DNA of 10,353 bases from Halococcaceae archaeon (lineage in GTDB: Archaea > Halobacteriota > Halobacteria > Halobacteriales > Halalkalicoccaceae): positions 1 to 10,353 of the forward strand of contig SKWB01000176.1 in NCBI GenBank assembly GCA_007129135.1. Reading direction: 5' to 3'. Under the pieces are notes generated by a model that saw only the letters and a list, made by a program, of their open reading frames with translations, was not told the DNA's origin and did no database searches. The first letter of the stretch is position 1. The number at the start of each line of letters is the position of its first letter. Below are positions 1 through 6,244 of the stretch, piece after piece. Position numbers and translations under genes: made by a program.

Positions 1-1129
1 CGACCTGGCAGTGCTCGCCTGCGCCCTCCTCCGTCGTGAACACCCGGAGCGTCGTCGGACAGGTCAGTTCGTCGAGGAACGCCTGGGCCAGCGAGAGCGG
101 GACGAAGTGGTCGTCCTCGCCAGCGAGGACGAGCATCGGGCAGTCGATCTCGCCCGCGATGCCCGACAGCGAGTACGAGGAGAGCGCTCGTTGAAACGAG
201 GCGGCCGAATCGACCCCGAACACCCAGGTCACGGTGTCGAGCATCGCCCTCGCCTCGGGATCGAAGCGCGCTCCGAGCGCGGCGAGGGCGTTCACGAGTG
301 CGACGGGCGCCCGTGCGACGAGCGGGGCGAGCCGGGGGTGCTCGCCCGCCGCCGCGAGCAACGGGTCGTGCATGTGGTCGAACGCGACGCAGGCGGCGAC
401 GCGCTCCTCAAAGGCCGCCGCCCGTGGGGCGTAGTACCCGCCCATACTCACTCCGACGAGACCGACCCCCTCCGAGTCGATCCGCTCGCGCTCCGAGAGC
501 GCGTCGAGGACCGGGCCGACGACGTGTTCCCAGTCGGGTCGGGCGGTCAGCCCTTCATTCCGTAACGGCGCGCCCTGTCCCGGACCATCGAAGAGGACGA
601 CCGCGTAGCCCCGGGCGAGCGCCTCCGGGACCCCACACAGGAAGTAGAGCTCCTCGCCGAGCGAGTCGACTCCCCCGAGACAGACGACCGTCGGAAACGG
701 TTCGGTTCCCTCGTGTGCCTCCGACGGGAGAAAGCAGTAGCCCGGGAGCGTCGTTCCCTCGTACGGGATCTCGAGTGGCTCGACCGGCGTGTCGAGGCGT
801 TCGACCGCGCGCCGGAACGCCTCCCTGCTCTTCGCGTAGGTCGGGCGCCGTCGGGGGTCGTCCGACGCGAGGAAGAACTCCGCACAGCGGTAGTAGTTGT
901 GCGCCCGGAACGAGGCTGCCCGGGCGGTACGCTCGTTGCCGGCGGCGGCCGCTCGATCGACACGCTCGGCGGTCGTGCGCCACTCGGTGTGCCAGGCTTC
1001 GGTGTCGCCGTCCTCGATCCGCTCGACCGTCACGAACACCTCGCCGGGTTCCGCGCCCCCGAACGTCGTGTACGACAGCGTACGGAGCGTCTGGTAGTCG
1101 AATCCCTGCCCTGAGAAGTGGACGTTCAT
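1..1129 (-). CDS. Alpha/beta hydrolase, FrsA / 2,6-dihydropseudooxynicotine hydrolase-like (3' end outside window)
   Basis: Serine hydrolase, probably cytoplasmic, 376 residues visible and cut at the left edge a few residues after its catalytic His. The N-terminal third (about residues 40-115) is a helical region containing HNYYRCAEFF, typical of the FrsA / Ayg1 / dihydropseudooxynicotine hydrolase group, whose members cleave esters or C-C bonds next to ketones. The core follows: oxyanion region LGGVDSLGEE (151-160), nucleophile elbow GVSMGG with Ser228, acid Asp340 in GEDDHFVP, and His373 in GAGEHCQ, so the triad is complete. The ATG at 1129 was chosen because a TATA-like element (1153-1159) lies 27 bases before it and the reading starts directly with family-like sequence. 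The next gene upstream, on the same strand, ends 63 bases away, so this gene is probably transcribed separately. The family is clear; the substrate cannot be told. A peptidase-like role is less likely because no beta-propeller domain is present. Confidence 0.9.
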   Translation of the reverse strand, partial: MNVHFSGQGFDYQTLRTLSYTTFGGAEPGEVFVTVERIEDGDTEAWHTEWRTTAERVDRAAAAGNERTARAASFRAHNYYRCAEFFLASDDPRRRPTYAKSREAFRRAVERLDTPVEPLEIPYEGTTLPGYCFLPSEAHEGTEPFPTVVCLGGVDSLGEELYFLCGVPEALARGYAVVLFDGPGQGAPLRNEGLTARPDWEHVVGPVLDALSERERIDSEGVGLVGVSMGGYYAPRAAAFEERVAACVAFDHMHDPLLAAAGEHPRLAPLVARAPVALVNALAALGARFDPEARAMLDTVTWVFGVDSAASFQRALSSYSLSGIAGEIDCPMLVLAGEDDHFVPLSLAQAFLDELTCPTTLRVFTTEEGAGEHCQV

Positions 1130-1150
1130 CCCATGACAGTCGGTGGCACG

Positions 1151-1160
1151 CGTCATAACG
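1151..1160 (-). promoter_or_regulatory. TATA-like element of the alpha/beta hydrolase gene
   Basis: On the minus strand the sequence CGTTATGACG is centred 27 bases before the ATG at 1129. This is the spacing expected between an archaeal TATA box and the transcription start, so the mRNA would begin at or very near the start codon. There is no Shine-Dalgarno sequence before the ATG, which agrees with a leaderless message. Seen: the motif and its spacing. Inferred: promoter function. Confidence 0.5.
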
Positions 1161-1192
1161 CTTGATGGAACGTCGGTGCGAATTCGGGCCGG

Positions 1193-2425
1193 CTACACCC
1201 GAACCGTCTCGTCGAGGTCGGGCGCGCGAGCGTCGAAGCACTCTCCCTGAAGCTCCTCGGCGAACGCCACACAGCGGTCGCCGTGGTTCACGAGCACGCG
1301 CGCGTCCCGGTAGCTCGCGAGGAACGCCCGCAGTCCTTCCCGATCGGCGTGTGCGGAGAAGTCGTACGCCTCGACCCGTGCGCTCACCGGCATGACCCGT
1401 CCGTTTATTTCCGCGCTGCCGGTCTCGAGCAGGTCGCGCCCCGGCGTCCCCTCGACCTGGTAGCCCGTGAGTGCGATCTTGTGTTTCGGGTGGCCTCGGA
1501 CCGCAGGTACGTAGGTCATCGCCGGCCCACCGGAGAGCATCCCACTGGTCGTGATGATCACAGTCCCGCTCTCGGCGATCCGTCGCCGCTGGCCGTCGCG
1601 CCCCGAGACGTACCGGGCGTTCGACTTCGCCCGCGCCATCGCCTCGGGGTCCCGGAGGAACTCGGGATACCGGCGGACGATCCCCGTCACCTCCTGCCCC
1701 ATGCCGTCGACGTAACACTCGAGGTCGTGAGCCTCGCAGACGAGCATCGCCTCCTGGGTCCGGCCGATCGCGAACGCCGGCACCACGACCGTCCCGCCCT
1801 CCCAGAGCGTCGTCCGTAGGCTCTCGGCGAACGCCCGTTCGACTTCCTCCCGGGCGTCGTGGGTCACGTCCGAGTAGGTACTCTCGCAGATCACGGCGTC
1901 CGCGTCGGGGCGGTCCACGGTTCCGGAGACGAGACGCTGGTCCTCGGTGTGGAAGTCCCCGGTGTAGAGCAGGCGCGTCTCGCCGTCGTCGACCAGCACG
2001 TGCGCGCTCCCGGGGATGTGCCCGGCGTTGAACAGGGTGACCTCGTAGCCCGCCGCCTCGAACGGCTCTCTATACCTGTGTGTCTCCGAGACCTGCGTCA
2101 GCCGCCGGAGTTCGGCCTCCGCGAACGGACAGCGGTAGGTCCCGCCGTGGAGTTTCAGGGTGTCGCGCGCGAGGACCATCGCGAGTTCGGCGGTGGGCGG
2201 CGTCCAGTGGATCGGCGGGCGGGCGTCACCCGAGAGGAGCGAGGGGATCGCCCCGACGTGGTCGAGGTGGCCGTGGCTGACCACCACCGAATCGGGATCG
2301 ACCGACCCGACCGGCAGTCGCGGCGGGTTGTCGGTGCTCATCCCGAAGTCGAGCAGGAGCGAATCGTCGATCAGGACCGCGCTCCGACCGATCTCGCGCG
2401 CGCCCCCGAGGAACCGGATCTCCAT
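1193..2425 (-). CDS. aCPSF2-type MBL/beta-CASP ribonuclease (archaeal CPSF-like, no KH domain)
   Basis: A zinc-dependent RNA endo/exonuclease of the CPSF73 / RNase J superfamily, 410 residues, acting on RNA ends in the cytoplasm. The active-site motifs are present: Asp26 (motif 1), HGHLDH at 51-56 (motif 2), His136 in AGHIPGS (motif 3), Asp157 in YTGDFH (motif 4), Glu181 in CESTYSD (motif A), His359 in FSAHAD (motif B) and His381 in NHGD (motif C). PAFAIGRTQE (215-224) and TTSGMLSGGP (292-301) are also typical. The protein starts directly with the MBL fold (MEIRFLGGAREIG) and has no KH domains, so it fits aCPSF2 rather than aCPSF1; the early sequence also differs from archaeal RNase J. The frame is open 33 codons further upstream, but that stretch is Arg/Thr-rich and lies outside the domain, so I start at the ATG at 2425. 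Function is known for the family; in this organism it is inferred. Confidence 0.93.
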   Translation of the reverse strand: MEIRFLGGAREIGRSAVLIDDSLLLDFGMSTDNPPRLPVGSVDPDSVVVSHGHLDHVGAIPSLLSGDARPPIHWTPPTAELAMVLARDTLKLHGGTYRCPFAEAELRRLTQVSETHRYREPFEAAGYEVTLFNAGHIPGSAHVLVDDGETRLLYTGDFHTEDQRLVSGTVDRPDADAVICESTYSDVTHDAREEVERAFAESLRTTLWEGGTVVVPAFAIGRTQEAMLVCEAHDLECYVDGMGQEVTGIVRRYPEFLRDPEAMARAKSNARYVSGRDGQRRRIAESGTVIITTSGMLSGGPAMTYVPAVRGHPKHKIALTGYQVEGTPGRDLLETGSAEINGRVMPVSARVEAYDFSAHADREGLRAFLASYRDARVLVNHGDRCVAFAEELQGECFDARAPDLDETVRV

Positions 2426-2446
2426 TGTCGGGTGGAGGGTGCCGGA

Positions 2447-2455
2447 GGGTTTTCG
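2447..2455 (-). promoter_or_regulatory. Weak TATA-like element of the aCPSF2 gene
   Basis: The minus strand reads CGAAAACCC, with its four A residues centred 26-27 bases before the ATG at 2425. It is the only A/T run in this 108-base gap and sits at the usual spacing for a leaderless haloarchaeal transcript. It supports the ATG at 2425 over the upstream in-frame start at 2524. The motif is weak, so the call is tentative. Confidence 0.3.
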
Positions 2456-2533
2456 GGTGTCGGTTCGCTCGTAGCCGGTCGAGCGGTTCGGTCGAACCGT
2501 CCCCGTTTCGGTCGCCGCGAGCACCGGTCGTGA

Positions 2534-3256
2534 TCAGTCCGTCGCGGGCTGACCCGCCACGGGATACTCCAGGTGGAGTCGTCCGAAGACGACGTGGGGA
2601 CCGTGCGCCGTCCGGATGTCCCCCAGTTCGCGCGTCGATCGTGACGGGGCCATCTCACCGAGGTCGGTTCCATCGAGCGTCGCCGTCGCGGAGACGACCG
2701 GCAGGAGAAGATCCGCGTCGCCCCAGTACTCGCATCCGGTGTCGGTCAGACCACGGAGCTTCGTCCCGCCCGAGTTCATCACGCGGTCGTACGAGAGGCT
2801 GCTGACGGCGTTGCCGAGGCGCGTCCGTCCGACCACCTCCGGGGTGACGGCGATCAGGGCACCCATCGCCCGACTCCGGATCGTCGGCGCGAGCGTCGCA
2901 CGGACCTCGAGTGTCGGTCCGTCCGCGACCTTCATCGCCACCGCCAGTTCGTCGTGGTCCACCCGTTCCCACGCCATCTCGGCCGCCTCGACGCGGTCGA
3001 ACTCGTGGTAGGCGGTGACGTACGTGGCTGCCTCCCCCGGATCGGTGTACAGCGTCAGCGTCCCGTCCGGCTCCTCGAGGTAGACCTCGGAGTACCTGCC
3101 GATCGGCGTCGGCGTCTCCTCGAACCGGAAGAGCCAGATCGTGTGGCCGCTCTCGAATCCTATTCCGGGGCAGATCAGCCCGTGAAACGGTTCCAGCCGG
3201 CCGACGGGGATCACTGGGTCTGTCGCGGCTCCACTACGTGCAGTTCGAGCACACAT
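2534..3256 (-). CDS. Protein of unknown function, probably beta-rich and soluble
   Basis: I do not recognise this 240-residue protein. It has no signal peptide, no transmembrane segment and no obvious metal or nucleotide motif. Alternating hydrophobic and polar stretches (for example EVYLEEPDGTLTLYT and HVVFGRLHLEYPV) suggest mostly beta structure. Possible landmarks are ICPGIGFESGHTIW near residues 28-41 and GCEYWGDADLLLPVV around 174-190. Codon use is ordinary for this window and the acidic composition fits a real haloarchaeal protein, whereas the overlapping frames give Arg-rich translations. The first 14 residues look unlike the rest, so the GTG at 3214 is an alternative start. I keep the ATG at 3256 because a possible promoter lies 27 bases before it. 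The gene is divergent from the M48 protease and ends 108 bases before the aCPSF2 start, so a shared transcript with the latter is possible but not shown. Confidence 0.75.
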   Translation of the reverse strand: MCARTARSGAATDPVIPVGRLEPFHGLICPGIGFESGHTIWLFRFEETPTPIGRYSEVYLEEPDGTLTLYTDPGEAATYVTAYHEFDRVEAAEMAWERVDHDELAVAMKVADGPTLEVRATLAPTIRSRAMGALIAVTPEVVGRTRLGNAVSSLSYDRVMNSGGTKLRGLTDTGCEYWGDADLLLPVVSATATLDGTDLGEMAPSRSTRELGDIRTAHGPHVVFGRLHLEYPVAGQPATD

Positions 3257-3278
3257 GACACACGTACGTCACCAAACA

Positions 3279-3291
3279 GGGTAGCCTTTCG
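3279..3291 (-). promoter_or_regulatory. Possible promoter of the unknown 240-residue gene
   Basis: On the minus strand a BRE-like CGAAA (3287-3291) is followed by GGCTACCC, which sits about 27 bases before the ATG at 3256. The TATA part is poor. A perfect 8-bp palindrome ACGTACGT (3262-3269) lies between it and the start codon and could be a protein-binding site, though it is too short to be sure of. Confidence 0.3.
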
Positions 3292-3329
3292 TATGGGTCC
3301 GGCCGTTGGCAACACGAATCATCCCGCCC

Positions 3330-3346
3330 GGAGGAGGATTTTTTAT
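3330..3346 (+). promoter_or_regulatory. Purine-rich box plus TATA box of the M48 protease gene
   Basis: GGAGGAGG (3330-3337) is followed at once by ATTTTTTAT (3338-3346). The T-rich box is centred 27.5 bases before the ATG at 3370, as expected for a leaderless start there. The purine run could instead be read as a Shine-Dalgarno sequence 11 bases before the in-frame GTG at 3349. The two readings give proteins differing by seven residues. I favour the leaderless ATG because the same spacing is found at several other genes here. Confidence 0.55.
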
Positions 3347-3369
3347 CCGTGACGGATCGTATCTCGACT

Positions 3370-4467
3370 ATGATCGGGTCGGTCCGACGTCTCCGCCTTC
3401 GGCTCCTCGCCACGCTCCTCGCTGTCGTGGCGGTCAACCTCGCACTGCTTGGGTCGGTCGCGTGGGCCGTCTCCACCCTGTTCACGCTCTCGGGGATCGA
3501 GCTCTCGGTACCCCCGAGGCTCGTCGCCGGACTCGTGGTGCTCGCCGCGCTCGCGCTCGTCGCCGTCGAGGCGCGCTACGGCTATCGACGGACCCTCCAC
3601 GCCGTCGGCTCCGAACCGGTCGAGGGCGACGGACCCCGGAACGTGGGGGGACGGGTCCGACGGCTCGCGGCAGCCGCGGACGTCCCCGCCCCGACCGTGG
3701 CGATCTCCGAGAGGGCGGAACCGACCAGTTTCACCGTCAGCGACGGGACGGGAGCGACCGTCGTCCTCACGCGCGGCCTGCTCTCGGCACTCGGCGACGC
3801 CGAACTCGACGCGGTGCTCGCCCACGAGGTCGCCCACCTCGCGAACCGCGACACTGCGGTCGCGACAGCGGTCGCCACGCTCTCCGCGCTCTCCGAGTCG
3901 CTGTTCGCCCGCGAACGCCGTCTGGGTGACTGGGCCGTCTTCCTCGTCGCGATCGGGGTCCACGGCGGGCTGGCGGCGTTGGTCGTCGCCGGCCCGCTCT
4001 TGCTGGTGCTCCTCGCCTTCGCCGTGGTGAGCGTGCTGGCTCGCCTGGTCCTCGCCGCGAACGCGCTCTGTGCCGGCCTCCACGCCCAGGCGCGCGAACT
4101 CGCTGCCGACCGGGCCGCGGCACGCCTCGTCGGCGACCCGGCAGTCCTCGCGAGCGCACTGGAAACCCTCGCTCCGAGGATTCCCAACGAGGACCTCCGC
4201 ACCCACGCGAGTTCGACCCTCGGCATCCTCCCGATCCCGGTCGAAGGTCGCTCGACCGAACCCGCTCCGACCGAGTCGACGATCGTCCAGTTCCTCCCGC
4301 GGTCGGAGGACTCCGAGCAGATCCGCGGGGTCGCCACGCGCGATTTCGTCCTCTACCGGGCGCTCGGACGGCTCGGCCGCGCGCTCGAGTGGCGGCCGGC
4401 GCCGCACCCGCCCGTCGAAGAGCGGATCGACCGGCTGCTCGGGATGACGAACGATCGGGCGGCCTGA
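3370..4467 (+). CDS. M48 family (HtpX-like) membrane zinc metalloprotease
   Basis: An integral-membrane protease of 365 residues that probably degrades damaged or misfolded membrane proteins. Two hydrophobic helices lie near the N terminus (about residues 9-36 and 48-66), then the catalytic part: HEVAH at 152-156 (two zinc His and the catalytic Glu), and RELAADRAAA, in which Glu243 is the expected third zinc ligand. A long hydrophobic stretch (about 180-230) between them probably forms two more membrane helices, as in HtpX. The C-terminal PHPPVEERIDRLL matches the family ending. The start is the ATG at 3370 (leaderless promoter 27 bases upstream); the GTG at 3349 is a possible earlier start. 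The gene converges with an exporter pseudogene whose frame runs 115 bases into its 3' end on the other strand. The family is certain; identity with classical htpX is not, because haloarchaea carry several M48 paralogues. Confidence 0.92.
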   Translation: MIGSVRRLRLRLLATLLAVVAVNLALLGSVAWAVSTLFTLSGIELSVPPRLVAGLVVLAALALVAVEARYGYRRTLHAVGSEPVEGDGPRNVGGRVRRLAAAADVPAPTVAISERAEPTSFTVSDGTGATVVLTRGLLSALGDAELDAVLAHEVAHLANRDTAVATAVATLSALSESLFARERRLGDWAVFLVAIGVHGGLAALVVAGPLLLVLLAFAVVSVLARLVLAANALCAGLHAQARELAADRAAARLVGDPAVLASALETLAPRIPNEDLRTHASSTLGILPIPVEGRSTEPAPTESTIVQFLPRSEDSEQIRGVATRDFVLYRALGRLGRALEWRPAPHPPVEERIDRLLGMTNDRAA

Positions 4468-5126
4468 GCGGCGGTCTCGAGGGACGAGCAGCGCTCGCGC
4501 TCACCGGTTCCAGCGGAGCGTTCCCGCGAACCGACGCGGTCCCAGAGCACGAGCAGGCTCGGCAGCACCAGCACGCTCGCAACCCAGGCGAAGGCGGTGG
4601 TGAGCCCGGTGACGATCCCGAAGCACTGGAGCGAGGGGACGAGCGAGAGCGCGAGGATGCCGAAGCCGGCGACGGTCGTCAGCCGCTGAGGCCAGAAGCG
4701 CCCCGCCGGTTCCGATGACCGTCGCCGAGAGCGCGGCGATCGGCTCCGACCTCGCCCGCTCCTGGACGAATCGCTCGCTGACGTGGATGGCGAAGTCGAC
4801 GCCGATGCCGATCGCGATCCCGGTGATGATCGCCGTCTCGCTGTTGTACGGGATCTCCAACAGGTACACCGTCCCGAGGATCCACGAGAGCACGGCGAGC
4901 ACCGGGACCATCGTCACGGTTCCCAGCGAGGAGCTCCCGTGACGGACCCGGAAGACGGGGTGAGGAACCCTCAGCATCGCGCTCCCGGTCCTCGACGCTC
5001 CGTCGCGCCGTAGCCGGCGCCCGCGGTCAGGAGCAACACGACGACGATCACCGCTCGACCGTGTCGACAGATCAGATCCGCGTACCGCGCGATCGGATCC
5101 CTCGTCCCGCCACCCGGGCTCTCGAT
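4353..5126 (-). pseudogene. Remnant of an RND/MMPL superfamily exporter (internal loss, frameshift, no proper start)
   Basis: Three pieces in different frames match one RND/MMPL exporter, a family usually of about 750-1100 residues. (1) From 5099 down to about 4998 the frame reads DPIARYADLICRHGRAVIV followed by VVLLLTAGAGYGATE, the usual N terminus and first membrane helix; it stops at 4971. (2) From about 4953 to 4683 another frame reads FRVRHGSSSLGTVTMVPV, then TETAII-like and GIGIGVDFAIHVSERF segments of the second RND membrane repeat. (3) From about 4682 the first frame resumes with TTVAGFGILALSLVPS and VLPSLLVLWDRV. Dropping one base at 4683/4684 would restore GALLASALTTVAGF across the break. 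The whole periplasmic-type domain and most membrane helices between pieces 1 and 2 are missing. No ATG or GTG opens piece 1 in frame; an ATC lies at 5126-5124, where a start would be expected. After piece 3 the frame stays open to 4353, inside the M48 gene. Confidence 0.88.
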
Positions 5127-5151
5127 ACAACACCACTCGATTGGCAGGACC

Positions 5152-5159
5152 GATATATG
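5152..5159 (-). promoter_or_regulatory. TATA box of the former RND exporter gene
   Basis: The minus strand reads CATATATC, one of the best TATA boxes in the window. A start point 27 bases further on would fall at about 5128, just before the ATC codon at 5126-5124 that is in frame with the first exporter fragment. The promoter therefore looks intact although the gene is dead. Confidence 0.5.
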
Positions 5160-5171
5160 ACCGTTCGCTTA

Positions 5172-5195
5172 CTGTCAGTCGTTCTGTACTGACAG
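5172..5195. repeat. Perfect 8-bp inverted repeat upstream of the exporter remnant
   Basis: CTGTCAGT (5172-5179) and its exact reverse complement ACTGACAG (5188-5195) flank an 8-base spacer. The right arm also belongs to the 12-base palindrome CTGTACTGACAG (5184-5195). The element lies 13 bases upstream of the minus-strand TATA box, a usual place for an operator or activator site. Seen: the symmetry. Inferred: protein binding. Confidence 0.5.
5184..5195. promoter_or_regulatory. Operator-like palindrome CTGT-N4-ACAG, copy 1
   Basis: CTGTACTGACAG matches CTGT-N4-ACAG. A second copy with the same half-sites is centred exactly 36 bases to the right. This copy lies 25 bases upstream of the exporter TATA box. 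Local regulators of RND exporters are often TetR- or PadR-type proteins that bind such palindromes, but no regulator gene is visible here. Confidence 0.45.
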
Positions 5196-5219
5196 GCTAT
5201 CGGGCGGCCGACGCGCGGG

Positions 5220-5231
5220 CTGTCGGTACAG
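5220..5231. promoter_or_regulatory. Operator-like palindrome CTGT-N4-ACAG, copy 2
   Basis: CTGTCGGTACAG has the same half-sites as copy 1 and extends by one more pair to GCTGT/ACAGC (5219-5232). It abuts the presumed TATA element of the TMEM175 gene, so a bound protein would cover that promoter's upstream edge. Confidence 0.45.
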
Positions 5232-5237
5232 CTATCG
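5232..5237 (+). promoter_or_regulatory. Weak TATA-like element of the TMEM175 gene
   Basis: CTATCG is centred about 28 bases before the GTG start at 5263. There is no Shine-Dalgarno sequence before that GTG, so a leaderless message starting near 5260 is the simplest reading. The element is weak and was recognised mainly by its position. Confidence 0.3.
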
Positions 5238-5262
5238 TCGGTCTCCGAGTAGCCCAGCGCGA

Positions 5263-5922
5263 GTGAGCCAGTCGCGGGGAGAGCGCACGCGGGACCGTCG
5301 GACGCACGACCGGTACGGCCGTGAGAGCGTACTGTTCGCTCGACTCCTCGCGCTGAGCGACGGCGTCTTCGCCATCTCGCTCACGCTGCTCGTCCTGAAC
5401 ATCGAGGTGCCGGCCGATGCCGAAACCGGCGGGCTCGCGCCCGCGCTCGTCGCGTTACAGCCCGACCTGATCGCCTTCGCGGTCACCGTCTTCGTCGTCG
5501 GCATCTACTGGCGGAACCACCACCAGCTCTTCGAGACGTTCCGCGGCCTCGACGGGACCCTCGTCGGACTCTCGATCGGCTACCTCGCGCTGATCGCGCT
5601 CGTCCCCCTGCCGAACGACCTCCTCAGCTCGTATCCGGGCGATCCCTGGGCGTACGTCGCGTTCGCCCTCCTGCTCACGCTGCTCTCGGCGCTCGACACC
5701 GGGGCGTTCGTCTACGCGTGGCGCTCGGGGCTCGTCCGGCACTCGATGACGGCCGCGACCGCACGGACCGAGGTGATCCGGGGGCTGGTGAGTACCGTCG
5801 TCTTCGCCGCGAGCGCTCCGCTCGCGTTCGCCCTCGTGGGCTTCACGCCGCTGCTCTGGATCGCACTCCTCGTCCTCGATCGGCTCGTCGTGTCGGCCGG
5901 CGAGCGGGCGGATCTGGACTGA
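5263..5922 (+). CDS. TMEM175 (DUF1211) family potassium channel protein
   Basis: An integral membrane protein of 219 residues, the usual size of a prokaryotic TMEM175 subunit, which works as an oligomeric potassium leak channel in the cytoplasmic membrane. The hallmark of the first helix is present: RLLALSDGVFAISLTLLVL (27-45), matching the family's RxxxFSD pattern with Leu for Phe at residue 31. Helix 2 is followed by YWRNHHQLF (82-90), also typical. Six hydrophobic segments can be seen at roughly 24-46, 66-84, 99-119, 129-151, 172-191 and 195-211. The N-terminal 20 residues are charged and Arg-rich. GTG at 5263 is the only plausible start, since no ATG or other GTG lies in frame before helix 1. 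The gene is divergent from the exporter remnant and shares with it a region carrying two CTGT-N4-ACAG palindromes. The family is clear; ion selectivity is inferred from relatives. Confidence 0.9.
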   Translation: MSQSRGERTRDRRTHDRYGRESVLFARLLALSDGVFAISLTLLVLNIEVPADAETGGLAPALVALQPDLIAFAVTVFVVGIYWRNHHQLFETFRGLDGTLVGLSIGYLALIALVPLPNDLLSSYPGDPWAYVAFALLLTLLSALDTGAFVYAWRSGLVRHSMTAATARTEVIRGLVSTVVFAASAPLAFALVGFTPLLWIALLVLDRLVVSAGERADLD

Positions 5923-6142
5923 CGGTCTCTGCCCCCGTCCGCGAGCGTCGTCTCGTCGAAACCGGCCGGATCGGCCGCCTCGGGTCGTTCGGCAGCCCCG
6001 CGCGTCCGTGCCGATCGGGACGGCGTTCGCCCCCGGCGCGTCGGTCGCCACCCGGGTCGAAGAGGGTCCGCGAGAGGACCGCGCGTCCGATCGCGGGTTA
6101 CCCTTACGTACCCCGAACCCACACCGCGAACTCTCTGTTCAG

Positions 6143-6150
6143 TTTATGTT
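6143..6150 (+). promoter_or_regulatory. Possible TATA box upstream of the beta-helix gene
   Basis: TTTATGTT is the most A/T-rich box before this gene. A start point 27 bases further on would be near 6173, two to three bases before an ATG at 6176 and 68 bases before the ATG of the beta-helix gene. This gene would then have a real 5' leader, unlike most others in the window. Confidence 0.35.
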
Positions 6151-6175
6151 ACGACCCGAGAACTCCTTCCTGCCA

Positions 6176-6244
6176 ATGACCGGACGGATCCACTCGCGGG
6201 CGAGAGAGCGTCGAACGGAGTGCCGACCTACGGGAGAGCGATGA
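6176..6244 (+). other. Possible 22-codon leader ORF overlapping the beta-helix start
   Basis: An ATG at 6176, close to where transcription from the box at 6143-6150 would begin, opens a 22-codon frame. Its TGA (6242-6244) overlaps the ATG of the beta-helix gene in an ATGA arrangement, typical of translational coupling. The peptide (MTGRIHSRARERRTE then CRPTGER) is Arg-rich and unlike haloarchaeal proteins, so it may be a chance frame or a leader whose translation matters more than its product. Confidence 0.2.
6232..6236 (+). promoter_or_regulatory. Ribosome binding site deciding the beta-helix start
   Basis: GGGAG lies four bases before the ATG at 6241. It favours that ATG over the in-frame GTG at 6220, which has no such site. 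Shine-Dalgarno sequences are uncommon at haloarchaeal gene starts, so this gene is probably translated from a led or coupled message. Confidence 0.45.

Larger units (their letters stand above)
5923..6240. other. 318-base stretch without a convincing gene
   Basis: The left half (to about 6090) is GC-rich with no codon bias typical of the neighbours; its open frames are Arg/Pro-rich and look like noise. It holds an 8-bp palindrome CCGGCCGG (5962-5969). The right half is less GC-rich, with TTACCCTTACGTA near 6098-6110 and TTTATGTT at 6143-6150, and probably contains the promoter and leader of the beta-helix gene. No RNA gene or mobile element is visible. Confidence 0.5.

Noticed and set aside
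555..1718. A 387-codon minus-strand frame spanning the hydrolase and the aCPSF2 gene
   Set aside because: It crosses two well-supported genes in a different frame and is Arg/Gly-rich without family features.
3343..4407. A 354-codon minus-strand frame across the M48 gene
   Set aside because: It is the exact antisense of a clear M48 protease; the Asp/Glu/Arg-rich translation is a mirror of the real gene's codon pattern and shows no motif.
5455..6051. A 198-codon minus-strand frame opposite the TMEM175 gene
   Set aside because: It mirrors a clear membrane protein, and its charged low-complexity translation is typical of an antisense shadow.
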